Positions 11,269-22,092 of a stretch of DNA of 64,000 nt are shown here, one piece after another. The notes under the pieces were generated by a model that ran no database searches, was not told where the DNA came from, and saw only the letters and a list, made by a program, of their open reading frames with translations. How positions within the stretch are numbered: the stretch's first letter is position 1; every line of letters begins with the position of its first letter. The stretch comes from Plasmodium malariae. Its lineage: Eukaryota > Apicomplexa > Aconoidasida > Haemosporida > Plasmodiidae. The position numbers and the translations under genes were made by a program. The stretch is from assembly GCF_900090045.1 (NCBI RefSeq), contig NC_041783.1, forward strand, positions 558,001-622,000. Reading direction: 5' to 3'.

Positions 11269-14048
11269 TCAGATTATGTCAGATATTACACTTGTCTTTT
11301 TCTTTGCATTTCTTGCACTTACTGTGAAGCTAGACTCCATCCATTTTTTGAGTTTGCTTATTTCCGATTTTTCCTTTTTTATGTTCAACCTTTTCTTAAA
11401 CCTCCTGTAAAAAAAAATAAGCGGAATTGTATAAAATGATTAAATGAACAAATAAATGGACAAATAAATGAACAAATAAATGAACAAATAAATGGACAAA
11501 TAAATGAACAAATAAATGAACAAATAAATGGACAGAGATATAAATAATTAAATAAGGAGGTAAATGCACTTCTCCTTGCTGTATTTTATGAAAGAGAAAA
11601 GAAAAAGTCCCTCATGTATGTATATGTACATGTTTGTGCACTTTGCACATATATATATAACCTGATCGACTTCTTCGATCTGCATTCGCCCTTCTTAGCA
11701 TGGGTAGTTCTAAAGTGTCTTTCATAATTATTATACAATATATACATACAGACAGCTGCGTATTTCTCTTTATTTACACTGATGTTTTTATTTTTATGTA
11801 TAATGTTATATATATCTTCAGGAACTGATAAGATATACCCTCTTTTACAATACAAGTAATTTTGAATAAAAAAGTTTATATCCCCAACATTTTTTTTAAA
11901 ATTTAATAATTCATTTAAAAAATTAATCATTTTACTTTTCGTATTTAAAAGAATATTTTTTTCTACAATAAAAGTTATATTAGTATAAATTTTTTTTTTG
12001 AAATTTTTCAAAAAAACTTTCTTCTTTTGTATATAATATAAAGAAGCAGAAATAAAAGAGTGCCCGTATTTTTCATATATTTTTTTAGCCTCTTCTATAT
12101 GTTTGTGATCTTCGATAACAACATTCTTTATTTCTTCAATTAAAAAATTGAGAAAATTATTTTTAAGGATTCTTAATGAGGGCAAAGAATAATTTGTAAA
12201 ATTCAACAGACTGTTCAACGTTTCATATTCTTTATTTTCTTTTTTGCTGTTGTAAAATAAGACAGACTCAACAATATCCTCATTGGTACTGCTACTGCTG
12301 CTCTTTTCTATGTTACTCTCTTCATTTTTATCCAGAATACTACTTCCATTTTGTACTCCTAGCGCTACTGGATTGTCTTCTGTCATTATAATATTATCTG
12401 ATAATACATCGACATATGAACATACGCTTTCGTGAAAGGTATAGTGTATATACAAATTTGCATCCACTTGATAAATTTTTCTTATATTTATATCATTAGT
12501 AATTAAGATATAGTCACTTGATCTGCGCAATGTACTCACTATATTATTTTTACATGACCTGTTGTAGGTATTTGATATGAACACACATGGAATGTACGAA
12601 TTGATAAAACAGTAGAAAGCATATATATCATTTTTATTGTAATAAATTAATATTTTTCTGTCTTTGTTTATATTTAACAAATAAAATAATATTAAAAATT
12701 TTTTGTCGTCGTTTAAAGGTGCATTAATACTCATATGCTTACAAATGTTTTTCCTGTATCCCCTCAAATCGAAATAGTGAAAAGGGTTGTAACAAATATC
12801 ATCAGTAACTCCGCTAAAACGGTTAAACTTCTTTGGGGAAGAAGATATTTCATTCATATTCTTTTCAAAAATAATTTTGTATTTTATATTTTTTAAATAC
12901 TGTATCATATCATTGACAACCCATCCATCAAATAATTTATTTATTAAAAGAATCTGCACCATATTACCTCTTTCTTGCCTTTCCTGCTTTTCTTTACAAT
13001 ATTTCATAATTTTTTTTAACATAACACTTTTTTTTTTTTTATATATTTCATATACATCATCTACCACAACAAAATTTATTTGCTCCAATAGAATACCCAA
13101 ATCGCAGGAGTCATTTAAATTTTCTATGTTTAAGACAATAATATTATATAAAAAAAAATTTTTCTTTATATTATCAATGCTTTTCTCGTTCGATATTATG
13201 TATGTTGATATGTCGGCACTTTTTAGTTTTATTATGGTCTCGTACAGTGCTAGTGTTTTCTCTTTTGAGCAGCCAATGAAAAGGGTAGAGTTATGAGGGT
13301 AAAAAAAATTTTTTTTTTTGTCGTCATTATCGTTATCGTTTTTCTTATAGTTGTGGTTGTCGCTATTGTTGTTCTTATCGTTGTTGTCTACTTTTTTTTC
13401 TTTTTTTTTTTTTCCTAACTTTTCCATATATACATTTTCTCTTTTACCGTTTGTCGTGCTAGCCCTTGCAATGGCTCCTTGACACATTGAAGCTGTAGTA
13501 ACACGCGCGTTTAATGACCCACCATTTGAAACATCCCCTTTTGTAGATTTTATTTTATAAAAAGAATAAATAATGTAAGCTATCACACAGTCTGAATGCA
13601 GTACATTTATAAAAAGATTGTTATACTTTAACAACTCAATTAACACATATTGATACATGTACATATAATATATATTTCTTTCATTTAACAACTCTTTTAC
13701 GAAAATATTACTTACATTATTCGTTTCTATAATTTCGTTATTTTTTCCAAATAAACTACTTTTGTCTTTTTCCTTTGAAAAAATTTTATTCAAGTAAATA
13801 TTTTCTTCCTCTTTTTTTTTTTTATTACCATATATAAAGTTTCTTTTTATAAAATCAGTTTTTAATCCTTTCTTTATTTTCGCTGATGATATAACGAACT
13901 TTCTCTTATCACTTTTGTTATATTTTCCAATAATTACACTGTAGGTACGACATGACATATTTAATTTAACCCTTTCATGAACATTATAATTTTGTAAAAT
14001 TCTTTTTAATTCATTATAACGAGAAAAATAATTATATATATTTATCAT
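11269..14048 (-). CDS. Degenerate DEAD-box (DDX21/Gu-like) protein, two exons
   Basis: Exons, minus strand: 14048-11662 and 11404-11269, joined in phase 2, giving about 840 residues. The second exon follows a TTTTTTTTTACAG acceptor and encodes RFKKRLNIKKEKSEISKLKK and onward to a stop. The fold of a DEAD-box helicase is traceable but every catalytic motif is lost: motif I falls in VLHSDCVIA (about 149-157), Ia in CSKEKTLA (260-267), the DEAD/DEVD box reads DDVY (330-333), SAT reads INK (369-371), and the HRIGRTGR position reads SYVDVLSDN. After the helicase C domain, a LPSLRILKNN...AKKIYEKYGHSFISASLYYI segment resembles the post-helicase region of DDX21/RH3 proteins. The N-terminal 60 residues are basic with few acids and could be an organelle-targeting signal. 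Likely a non-catalytic RNA-binding or scaffold protein; that is inference. Confidence 0.75.
11405..11661 (-). other. Intron of the pseudo-helicase, containing a 12-bp tandem array
   Basis: Donor ATCAG|GTTATA and acceptor TTTACAG|GAGG on the minus strand preserve phase. Between about 11447 and 11531 lie eight or so copies of AAATAAATGAAC or AAATAAATGGAC (12 bp). Confidence 0.75.
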
Positions 14049-14191
14049 ATTTTATATGAGGCTAATTGAAGGAGTATTTGACTAACACTTTTTTGTGCCT
14101 CCTAGTTAAGGTACTTTTATATTTTTTTTTTTCTATAAATATTCTTCAATCGGCAGTTTTTTAGGTCAATCTTTCATCATGGTTTATCGGA

Positions 14192-14231
<40 letters not shown>

Positions 14232-15342
14232 ACACAGCTGATAACAGTACTACATGATGTCTCGTTTATGAAGCACGTTATGATAGTGTATCACATTTTG
14301 CTCATTATTTTAATTTTACTTTAACTCTTTTTGACGATTACATGTAAACAGCCTTTTTATATAATAAACTCTTACTATGCTAACATTTTCGTATGAACAA
14401 GTTTAAACATATACGATGCTTTTATTAAAAGTTGATGACACTACATGTGAGCAGCGTTACGAATATTGTTGTTTGTTCTATTTTTTGTGTTTTTTAATAT
14501 TCGATAGTAATTGTTCCCTATTTCTTGCTTTCTTCAAAAAAAAAAAAAAAAAAAAATATTAATATAAAGGCAAGTAAAATCAGCTTTTTCACTATTTTTA
14601 TTATAACAGAAATGAGCTTTTACTAACTCGAAAAAAGTACGTAAAAATATGCCGCAAAAATATCTTGTGCATTAATTTAAAAATAATCATGTTTTGTATC
14701 CTTTGCATTTTTTAAATTCATAGAGTTTTTTTTTATTTTTTTATTTTTTTAAAAAAATAACACATCTATTGTAACTTCATTATTTATTATTTTTTTTTTT
14801 TTTTTGTAAATATTAATACACAAGAACTGTTAATACTATTATAGATTATTATGTCAGTCATGATAAAAAATACATCTCTATTATGGGCAAATGATATTCA
14901 TTTTATGTGAAGATATATTGAGAAGAAATATACTATTTATTATATTAGTTTCCTCTTTTTTTTTTTTTTTTTTAATTCGTCGTATTGAGAATTTCCTATT
15001 TTACTTATACATTTTCATCGGTGATGCCATCTAAGTTTATGATTTTTTTCTTTTTTTTCTTATTTTTTTGGATGTTAATATAACTAAAGTCTTTCCTTTT
15101 GAAATAACACTTTCTTATACATGTACTTGTGTAAATATAATTGTTTGTGGACTTACAGTGTTTGCATATATGTGCTAGCCCTTAAGTATGTGTAAGGTAA
15201 ATATATACATGTATATACGCATGTAATACATATGTTATATGTATACATATGCATACATATATGCAGGTATATGTTTATGTACATATGCTTTGAATATTTA
15301 CATGTAAGTACATACAGATATTCCCCTTTTGAGTAGTAGAAG
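14049..15342. other. Divergent intergenic (promoter) region
   Basis: Lies between the 5' ends of the minus-strand pseudo-helicase and the plus-strand RPA2-like gene. Contains a (TA)n run at about 14195-14229 and several A/T homopolymers. The minus-strand ORF at 15153-15464 is built on TA/CA-rich repeats and overlaps the RPA2 start; it is not believed. No RNA gene seen. Confidence 0.6.
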
Positions 15343-15924
15343 ATGTCTGGTTTAGTAACAAATTTAAACATTGAGAGCGGATATTTTAATGATGAGTTAA
15401 AAGAAGAACCAAATGAATCTAATTTCATGTATGTTAATATTAGTATGCTAATTCGAGCATACAAGAAAGACAGACATAAATTAACGATTTTAAATAAAAA
15501 ATTAAACCTTATTAAAATAGTTGGGTTTGTACTTAATATAGAAGAAAAAAAAGAATTTATAGTTTACACAATTGATGACACAACAGGATATATTAAAGCA
15601 AAATTACTTCTAACATATTCTTTTAGTAATTATAATGAAAAAAATGATGATATTAAAGTTAATGATATAATACAGATATTTGGTATCTGTAACACTGTTA
15701 GTATTAACGAAGATTTAAGTATTTCCATAAGTTCAATTAACAAATTAAATTCGTTTAATTATTTATGTCATCATCATTTATTAGTATTTTATAATTATTT
15801 AAAATATATAGAGGATGAGAAAAAAAAACCCATAGAAGATGAAAAATCAGAAAATGATGGGGAAGGAAATCCTTCCAGTGTTCAAAATAATGAAAATCCT
15901 TTTTTTAATTCCTTCTTTTATTAA
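15343..15924 (+). CDS. RPA2: Replication protein A 32-kDa subunit-like OB-fold protein (RPA2)
   Basis: A 193-residue protein dominated by one OB fold (about residues 50-145). The core IVGFVLNIEEKKEFIVYTIDD, then TTGYIKAK, aligns with the RPA32 strand pattern VTIVGIIR...NIVYKIDD, and VNDIIQIFGI corresponds to its YVKVAGHL. A helix follows (HHHLLVFYNYLKYI), as in RPA2, where it packs in the RPA trimer. RPA binds single-stranded DNA in replication and repair. The protein ends after a short acidic tail, without the C-terminal winged helix of human RPA32 (270 residues). A short RPA2 is therefore the best reading; a STN1-type OB protein is the alternative. I searched downstream for a further exon and found none I would support. 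Confidence 0.75.
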   Translation: MSGLVTNLNIESGYFNDELKEEPNESNFMYVNISMLIRAYKKDRHKLTILNKKLNLIKIVGFVLNIEEKKEFIVYTIDDTTGYIKAKLLLTYSFSNYNEKNDDIKVNDIIQIFGICNTVSINEDLSISISSINKLNSFNYLCHHHLLVFYNYLKYIEDEKKKPIEDEKSENDGEGNPSSVQNNENPFFNSFFY

Positions 15925-16974
15925 TTTATCTTTCCATTTTTCAATTATTATTTTATTCATACCTTTTTCTACTAATATATTCATACCTATTTCTACTAAT
16001 ATATTCATACCTTTTTATATTGTTTTATTCTTTCCTTTTTTCTTCCTTATTTTTTTTACTGTTTATAAAAAGGTCATTTGTGCGTATTAATAGTAATTTT
16101 TGTAAAGATGATGCATGCACCATTTGTTACCATCTCTTGTAATACATGGGAATGTAACACGTATATATATACATGTGTCTATCTTTTTTTTTTTTTTGAA
16201 TACTTGAAGGCACCCCTTTTAAGCTTTTTTTTATATATGTCATATATATTTGTTTCATCTTTAATTCTTCCATTTACCTTAAAATTTTTCTTTCATTTTT
16301 TTCATAAGATTAAACAGCGTTTTATTTAAAAAAAAAAAAAAAATACAGCTATATAAAAAGTTTGTGTCCTCATGTACACGCTTGTGGATACATGTACAAA
16401 TGCCTAAATATCTTATCCCATTTTCTATGCAAAACCTGCATTGTTGTTACGAATTTAAAATTCGGAAACGTTTTCTTTTGCACATAAGAATAATTAAAAA
16501 GGTTTTCGTATTAAATATTGTCACTTTATAAATGTAAAAGGCCCTTTTAAAAAAATTATTTACTTCGAATAACAATACCCGCAGTACAAACGACAAGATA
16601 ATTAGAAGAGCATATACACATATTATATGTACATAAATTACATATGCACAAATGTTACATAATTAAAGGGTCATTTTCTCCCTTTTAACAGAGCATCGAC
16701 TAATGTGTTTCGTTTTACACTTAATTTGAGTTTTGCTGTTTATTGTGACCATTTTAATATACACCTTTTTTTTTAAATAAAATAATTAATTATATTATAT
16801 TAGTAATACACTCTTAAAATTCATAACTACTATTATATAATATTTCACATTACTTTATTTCTTTTAATAAAGCTGTGGCAAAATTTTAAAGTTTAAATTT
16901 GGTAGAGGAAAAAAGAATAATTCAAGTTCATGTAAAAAAAAAAAAATTTTTCTCTTTCATGTCCTTTCAGGAGC

Positions 16975-17012
<38 letters not shown>

Positions 17013-17533
17013 TGATTGTAAACACCTTCATGATATAAACGTGAAATTTTAATTATTCAGTGTAAACATAAATATAACATATTTAAAATTTAGAAGATAT
17101 TAATGTGTTACTGTTACTCCTTTTTTTAGTGATTATTTAATCACCTTTAATATTCAGGATTACCTGAATATTAGAAAATAACAGCAAATTGTAGAGCTGT
17201 AATTTCCTTACAAATTTTTAACCGTATCTTTCGAAGTACATATTTATATGTATATATGTATACATTATGCAGTATTACTCTTGGTACTTCAGTCACAGCG
17301 TATACATGTTTACATAAATGTCATTCGGTTGATATCATCTCTGCACTACTTTTATCACAATTTTTTATTCTAACTTGATTTTATTTCTTTTCACTTTTAT
17401 TTCACCTTTATTTTGCCATTATTTCACCTTTATTTCACACCTTTTTACCATTTTTCACACTTTTTTATTTTATTATTTTTTTTATTTGAATATATTTATA
17501 TTACTCCTGTTCACATTTTCCTTTTATTATAAT
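15925..17533. other. Intergenic region between RPA2-like and RTRAF genes
   Basis: Includes a run of 33 T's at 16978-17010 and T-rich stretches immediately before the RTRAF start. Small ORFs at 15839-16090 and 16078-16329 are T-rich and unconvincing. Nothing else recognisable. Confidence 0.55.
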
Positions 17534-18418
17534 ATGAATTCTCTGGGAAGAAAACTGAAGCTAATGAATTATGAAAATATCGATATTGGAAAAGACGATT
17601 TTTATCATATGGTATTAAAACTTGAAGAGGAAAAAATTCGTCTGTATAAACCAAAGGAGAGAGAAAAAATTAATTATATGAAGGAAAAAAATTATGTTGA
17701 ACATATATTAAAATATTTAAAAAAGTTAAATATTAACACAACTAATATTAATAAATCGAATATTAATGATGCAGAAGTTAGGACGTACATTTTGAACAAC
17801 TTGACAACATTAGCTTTAATTGATGATTATAAGGATTTAATTCATTTTGATAATCATGAAGATGATGATAATGATAATGCAAATGTAGAAAATCGTGAAA
17901 CACACAATGCCTTAAATGTGTCTGAAAAAAATAATGAGATCAACTCAAAACATAAAGATGAAACAAAGGATATCACTTTAGTAAATTTTTTCGAATTGAA
18001 TTATCTTAATTGTCGTGATAAGGAAGAACAAATGACACGAATTATTACATTGAATGTATTAACTGAAAAAATTAATGATATATTTAAAGCGAATAATATA
18101 CCACTACTAGAATGTAATAATAACAGTAATAATAGTAATAACTATAACCGTTTACATGATATCATATCTGCGTTGCACTTAATAAAGGAAAAGTTGAAAG
18201 ATAAAAAAAAAATATATAATGCAGATTACGAAAATTTATTTAATTTTAACATTACCGTTTCGAATAATAATTTAAAAGATTTTGCTTACATCATAAAATA
18301 TATTTTTAATGAAGTATTAAAGGAGAGGAAAACACATATAAAAAATATTCTTAATGAAATACAAATATTAACCTATAACCCAGTCATCGATATAAAACAG
18401 GGCAAAGTTGGAAGATGA
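17534..18418 (+). CDS. RTRAF: RTRAF (hCLE/C14orf166) homologue
   Basis: I start at the ATG at 17534 (294 residues), not at the more upstream in-frame start, because the 53 upstream codons are Phe/Ile/Tyr-rich translation of T-rich leader, while MNSLGRKLKLMNYENIDIG matches the family's N-terminus (RRKLTALDYHN). Other family marks are the EEEKIRLYKPKER segment (human EDQKIRHYKIEDR) and the C-terminal helix ending in ...LGKVGR in human and IKQGKVGR here. In animals RTRAF is part of the tRNA-ligase complex with RTCB and DDX1, shuttles between nucleus and cytoplasm, and associates with RNA polymerase II. An acidic Asn/Asp insertion lies in the middle (about residues 115-160). Single exon. Identification is firm; the role in the parasite is inferred. 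Confidence 0.86.
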   Translation: MNSLGRKLKLMNYENIDIGKDDFYHMVLKLEEEKIRLYKPKEREKINYMKEKNYVEHILKYLKKLNINTTNINKSNINDAEVRTYILNNLTTLALIDDYKDLIHFDNHEDDDNDNANVENRETHNALNVSEKNNEINSKHKDETKDITLVNFFELNYLNCRDKEEQMTRIITLNVLTEKINDIFKANNIPLLECNNNSNNSNNYNRLHDIISALHLIKEKLKDKKKIYNADYENLFNFNITVSNNNLKDFAYIIKYIFNEVLKERKTHIKNILNEIQILTYNPVIDIKQGKVGR

Positions 18419-19055
18419 AGTTTTTCAAAAGGGAACACGAGTTAAAAAAAAGAAAAAAAATACTTTCTTGCGCGTATGTGGGTGTACATGTATTTGCGAG
18501 CTCACATAAGCACATACTTACACCCACATGTGCGCAAATACATACATGTACACATATACATACGAATATATATAAATATATGCATATCTTTACGCGTTTC
18601 TATTTCATCCTACATTTTTGAAAACTGGCTTCTACTAATGGAAAAAGGAGCCTTTTTTTTTAAAAGCATTATATTTATCCATGTGTAACGCATCATAACA
18701 ACAGTTTCATTTGAAATCAAATCAAAAAAAAATGCATTTCATAATCAAATTTATAAAAAAGAAGAAAAATTCTTAATTGGTCAGAAAATAAATGAAAAAA
18801 AAAAAAATAATAAAATAATTCGAGAAAATATACTGTATATAAAAATTAAAAATAAAAATGGAAAATCAAACTAACATATATGTTTACATAAAAATTGCAT
18901 ATAGGCCTACTAGACAATGCATAGTACTATGTACATTTGCGCTATGTATGGAAAAGGGAGTTTAGTTAATTACAGTTATAAGTTCGATTACATTGCACAT
19001 TACTTTTTCCGTTTTTCCTTTTTCTTTCTTCAAGGTTTGCACTCCCCCTTTTCAT
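18419..19055. other. Convergent intergenic region between RTRAF and WRNIP1
   Basis: Holds the two 3' ends. ORFs at 18415-18688 read short CA/TA dinucleotide-rich sequence and are unlikely to be genes. No other feature seen. Confidence 0.55.
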
Positions 19056-20990
19056 TCACAGTTCAGGCAAAAGTTCCAGGTTTTCTATATAGTCAGGCAA
19101 ATACTTTTGAACGTCCTTGTATTTATTTAAGTGCTCCTCGAAGGTTAAAATTTCAGGCTGATTTGTGTAGATATATTTGTTTGATGTGTTTCTTAAATGA
19201 AATGGGACATCGAAACTATATTCATTACATATTTGTTTGGCGTTATTTTCAACAACGTAAATATAATTACTCTTTGAAGATTTACACAAAACAATAACAG
19301 CATATATTAATGCTGTCTGACATTCAGGCATCCCTATAGCCTTACATGCATAATGAGTATTAATACATATAGATAAAACATCATGGTTAGCCAAACCAAT
19401 ATCTTCTGAAGCTATTCTAATTAATCTTCTACATATATATAAAGGATCTTCCCCATTTTTTAGCGATTTGGTTAAATATAAAATAGCAGCTTTTATATTT
19501 CCTGCTCTTATACTTTTATGTAAACCTGAAATAAAATTGTAATGATCTAACTTGTTATCATTTGATGGAAAATTCTGTAAAAAATTTTTTATATTTTTTA
19601 ATTGTATGACTTTCTTGCTACTTTGAGAGTCTGTAGAATTATGTAATGTTTCATTGTAATCCCTTAATTTTATCTGTTTTTTTATTATATCATTTTTTTT
19701 TATTTCTTCCTCAGGTTCTTGTGAATTGAGTATTTTTTCCATATATTTTCCAATGTCTTTTTCCATTTTTCCTACTTCTTTTCCTACATCTTTTCCTACT
19801 TCTTTTCCTACATCTTTTCCTACTTCTTTTCCTACATCTTTTCCTACTTCTTTTTCTACTTCCTTTCCTTTTTCTATTTCTTTTCCTCTTTCCATTTCCT
19901 TTTCTTTTTCTTTCTCCTTTAATTCTTCACGCTTCATATTCTGTATAGCAAAATCGATGATATTTATCGCTACACGTGCGTCCCCACAGGAATGATTAAT
20001 AATGATGTTTAAAGCACTGTTTTCTATATCTACGTTTAATTTATTTATGACTCTTTTTATAATTAAGGCTAATTCTATTTTATCATACGGGTTCAGGTAT
20101 AAATATAAACATCGCGAACTTATAGATGCATTTAAAATATTCATTGGATTGAATAAACAAGTTGCCAGTAGGTAAAAATACCCTTTTTTTAAAATTAATA
20201 ATACATTTTCTTGTTGATTTTTATTTAATCTATTAATATCTTTTATACATAAAATAGTTTTCCTTTTTGATAACTTATAATTTATTATAGACTGATCATA
20301 TATTTTTCTTAATTCATTATTTAAATTATTTAAATGAAATAGCGATATAAATAAATTACTAGTTTTATTTTTGATAACATTTACTAAGGATGATTTTCCA
20401 GAACCAGCAGGTCCACATAAAATCAAATTAAAATTTAAGTCTTCCTCTAACACTTTTGTTAATAATGGATTTCTTTTACTTCTTATTTCATTTATATAAT
20501 CTTCTTTATATATTGGTTCATATATTTTATGTAATGGCATAATATTTTCATTTATATGGTTTTCATTTTTCTTAACAGTATTTTTTTCCTTATCTTTGTT
20601 TACATCCCAATCATCTACTTTTCCCTTTTCACGTTTAGTATCTTTATTTTCATTAACTATAATATCTCGATCATCAACTTTTTCTTTTGTAACCTTATCT
20701 TCATATTTTACCTTAACTCTAATTGATTGACTTTCGATATCATTATTCTCATTCTTAATAACATTATTATTTATATTTTCATTATCGTCTTCTTCTGATA
20801 TTTCTTTTTTTATCCTAACTGTTGCGATGTTATTCATTTTTGCCTCTTCTACATTTTTCTTCTTTACTTTCCCTACACTTTCGTCATTTTCATTTTTTAC
20901 TGCATTCACCTTTTTAAAAATACCAAATTTATCCAAAGTATTTTGAGACTTTATTACATTTTTTTTTATAAATACAGATTTTCTCTTCAT
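19056..20990 (-). CDS. WRNIP1: WRNIP1/Mgs1/RarA-type AAA+ ATPase
   Basis: A 644-residue single-exon protein. Domain order: basic/acidic linker (1-150); AAA+ core starting PLHKIYEP (family PLADRMRP) with Walker A GPAGSGKS (193-200), Walker B region ILCIKDINRLNKNQQ (246-260), sensor-1 Asn in FNP (281) and sensor-2 GDAR (336-339); a low-complexity Glu/Lys and GKEVGKDV repeat; then the RarA C-terminal helical region with ASEDIGLANHDV, GMPEC and ALIYAV. Family members act at stalled replication forks, binding DNA ends and PCNA. Oddity: the family Walker B IDEIH is IKDIN here, so the metal-binding Asp is Lys and the catalytic Glu is Asp. The N-terminal QNTLDKFGIF resembles a PCNA-binding (PIP) motif with an imperfect aromatic pair. 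Confidence 0.88.
   Translation of the reverse strand: MKRKSVFIKKNVIKSQNTLDKFGIFKKVNAVKNENDESVGKVKKKNVEEAKMNNIATVRIKKEISEEDDNENINNNVIKNENNDIESQSIRVKVKYEDKVTKEKVDDRDIIVNENKDTKREKGKVDDWDVNKDKEKNTVKKNENHINENIMPLHKIYEPIYKEDYINEIRSKRNPLLTKVLEEDLNFNLILCGPAGSGKSSLVNVIKNKTSNLFISLFHLNNLNNELRKIYDQSIINYKLSKRKTILCIKDINRLNKNQQENVLLILKKGYFYLLATCLFNPMNILNASISSRCLYLYLNPYDKIELALIIKRVINKLNVDIENSALNIIINHSCGDARVAINIIDFAIQNMKREELKEKEKEKEMERGKEIEKGKEVEKEVGKDVGKEVGKDVGKEVGKDVGKEVGKMEKDIGKYMEKILNSQEPEEEIKKNDIIKKQIKLRDYNETLHNSTDSQSSKKVIQLKNIKNFLQNFPSNDNKLDHYNFISGLHKSIRAGNIKAAILYLTKSLKNGEDPLYICRRLIRIASEDIGLANHDVLSICINTHYACKAIGMPECQTALIYAVIVLCKSSKSNYIYVVENNAKQICNEYSFDVPFHLRNTSNKYIYTNQPEILTFEEHLNKYKDVQKYLPDYIENLELLPEL
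19771..19862 (-). repeat. 24-bp coding repeat (GKEVGKDV) in WRNIP1
   Basis: About four copies of a 24-bp unit encoding GKEVGKDV, within an exposed Glu/Lys-rich linker between the AAA+ and C-terminal domains. Confidence 0.85.
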
Positions 20991-21118
20991 TTCTTTAAAA
21001 ATTGATTAAAGAAAAATATAGCATTAAGTGTTCACGCAACATTATTATAAATGTAGAAAAAGAAACAAACAATTTTAATTCATTCATCAGAAAGGGAGCT
21101 GCAAAAATGAAGAGAAAC

Positions 21119-21202
21119 GAATATGGGGAAGCAAATATGGGGAAGCAAATATGGGGAAGCAAATATGGGGAAGCGAATCTGGAGAAGTAAATTTGGAGAA
21201 GC
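21119..21202. repeat. 14-bp tandem repeat (AAATATGGGGAAGC)
   Basis: About six copies, decaying at the right end to AAATTTGGAGAAGC. G-rich for this genome. It lies about 130-210 bp upstream of the WRNIP1 start codon. Confidence 0.85.
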
Positions 21203-21586
21203 AAAAAAAAATTAGAAACATAAAAATAACTTTTACACATTAAAACAAAATTTACTATATTAGCACTTCATTCTTTTTTCCTACATTATAAACCATGTGT
21301 ACTATTTTGCATAGGCTTTTTTTTCTCATTTTTTACTAATAAAATTTTGATTTTCTCAAAAAAAAAGAAAAAAAGGATTTTTTAAAATACAAAAATATAA
21401 CAATGCACTTAATAATTTCACACCTTATTACATTATTGGAAATAATGCACATCTGGATAATGTATAATATTTCTTCTTGAAAGATAAATGGAAATTGAAA
21501 GAAAGAAAGAAAAAAAAATAATAAGGTAATAATAAAGATAATGAAATAGAAAAGGTGTAAGTGGAGCTGAAAGGAAACATAAATTA

Positions 21587-21763
21587 AACGTAAACGTAAA
21601 GGTAAACATAAACATAAACATGAACGTAAAGGTAAACATAAACATAAACATGAACGTAAACATAAACGCAAACGTAAACACAAACGCAAACGTAAACATA
21701 AACGTAAACGTAAACATAAACGTAAACATAAACGTAAACGTAAACATAAACGTAAACGTAAAA
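21587..21763. repeat. 6-bp based array of AAACGT/AAACAT units
   Basis: About 28 hexamers alternating AAACAT, AAACGT and AAACGC, in higher-order blocks of 12-24 bp. The opposite strand is open as MFTFTFMFTF-type sequence in more than one frame, a repeat artefact. Confidence 0.85.
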
Positions 21764-21939
21764 AGATGCAGTGTGAAACTGTATACCGTGTCACAATAAA
21801 ACTGATAAGTAATTATTTTTTTTTTTAGTCATTTCCATAAATTATGAGACATTGCGAAATATAATTAGTATGTGTAAGTATGCATGTGTGTATATGTTTA
21901 CCTTTTCTATTTCTCATCTGCATTGTTAAGCAAACGAAT

Positions 21940-22092
21940 AAATAGAGAAAAAAATAAAATATGATAAAATGAAACAAAATAAAACAAAATATGATAAAAT
22001 GAAACAAAACAAAACAAAATAAGATAAAATGAAACAAAAATAAACAAAAGGAAAGAAAATGAAGCAAAATAGAACAAAATAAAACAAAACAA
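21940..22092. repeat. Degenerate AAAACAAAATAAGATAAAATG-type repeats
   Basis: Imperfect repeats built from AAAACAAAAT and GATAAAATGAAAC segments upstream of the HEAT-repeat gene. Confidence 0.75.

Noticed and set aside
11586..11661. C-terminal 25 residues of the pseudo-helicase ORF as a real protein end
   Set aside because: They translate TA/CA-rich sequence after a good donor. The downstream exon at 11404-11269 is a far better C-terminus.
15153..15464. 103-codon minus-strand ORF at the RPA2 start
   Set aside because: It is built from TATACA microsatellite sequence and is antisense to the real OB-fold start.
17375..17533. Hydrophobic N-terminal extension of RTRAF as a signal peptide
   Set aside because: It is T-rich 5' leader read in frame. 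Homology with the family begins at the internal Met at 17534.
21433..21794. Minus-strand ORFs of Phe/Thr/Met or Leu/Arg repeats
   Set aside because: They are translations of the AAACGT/AAACAT array, with more than one frame open.
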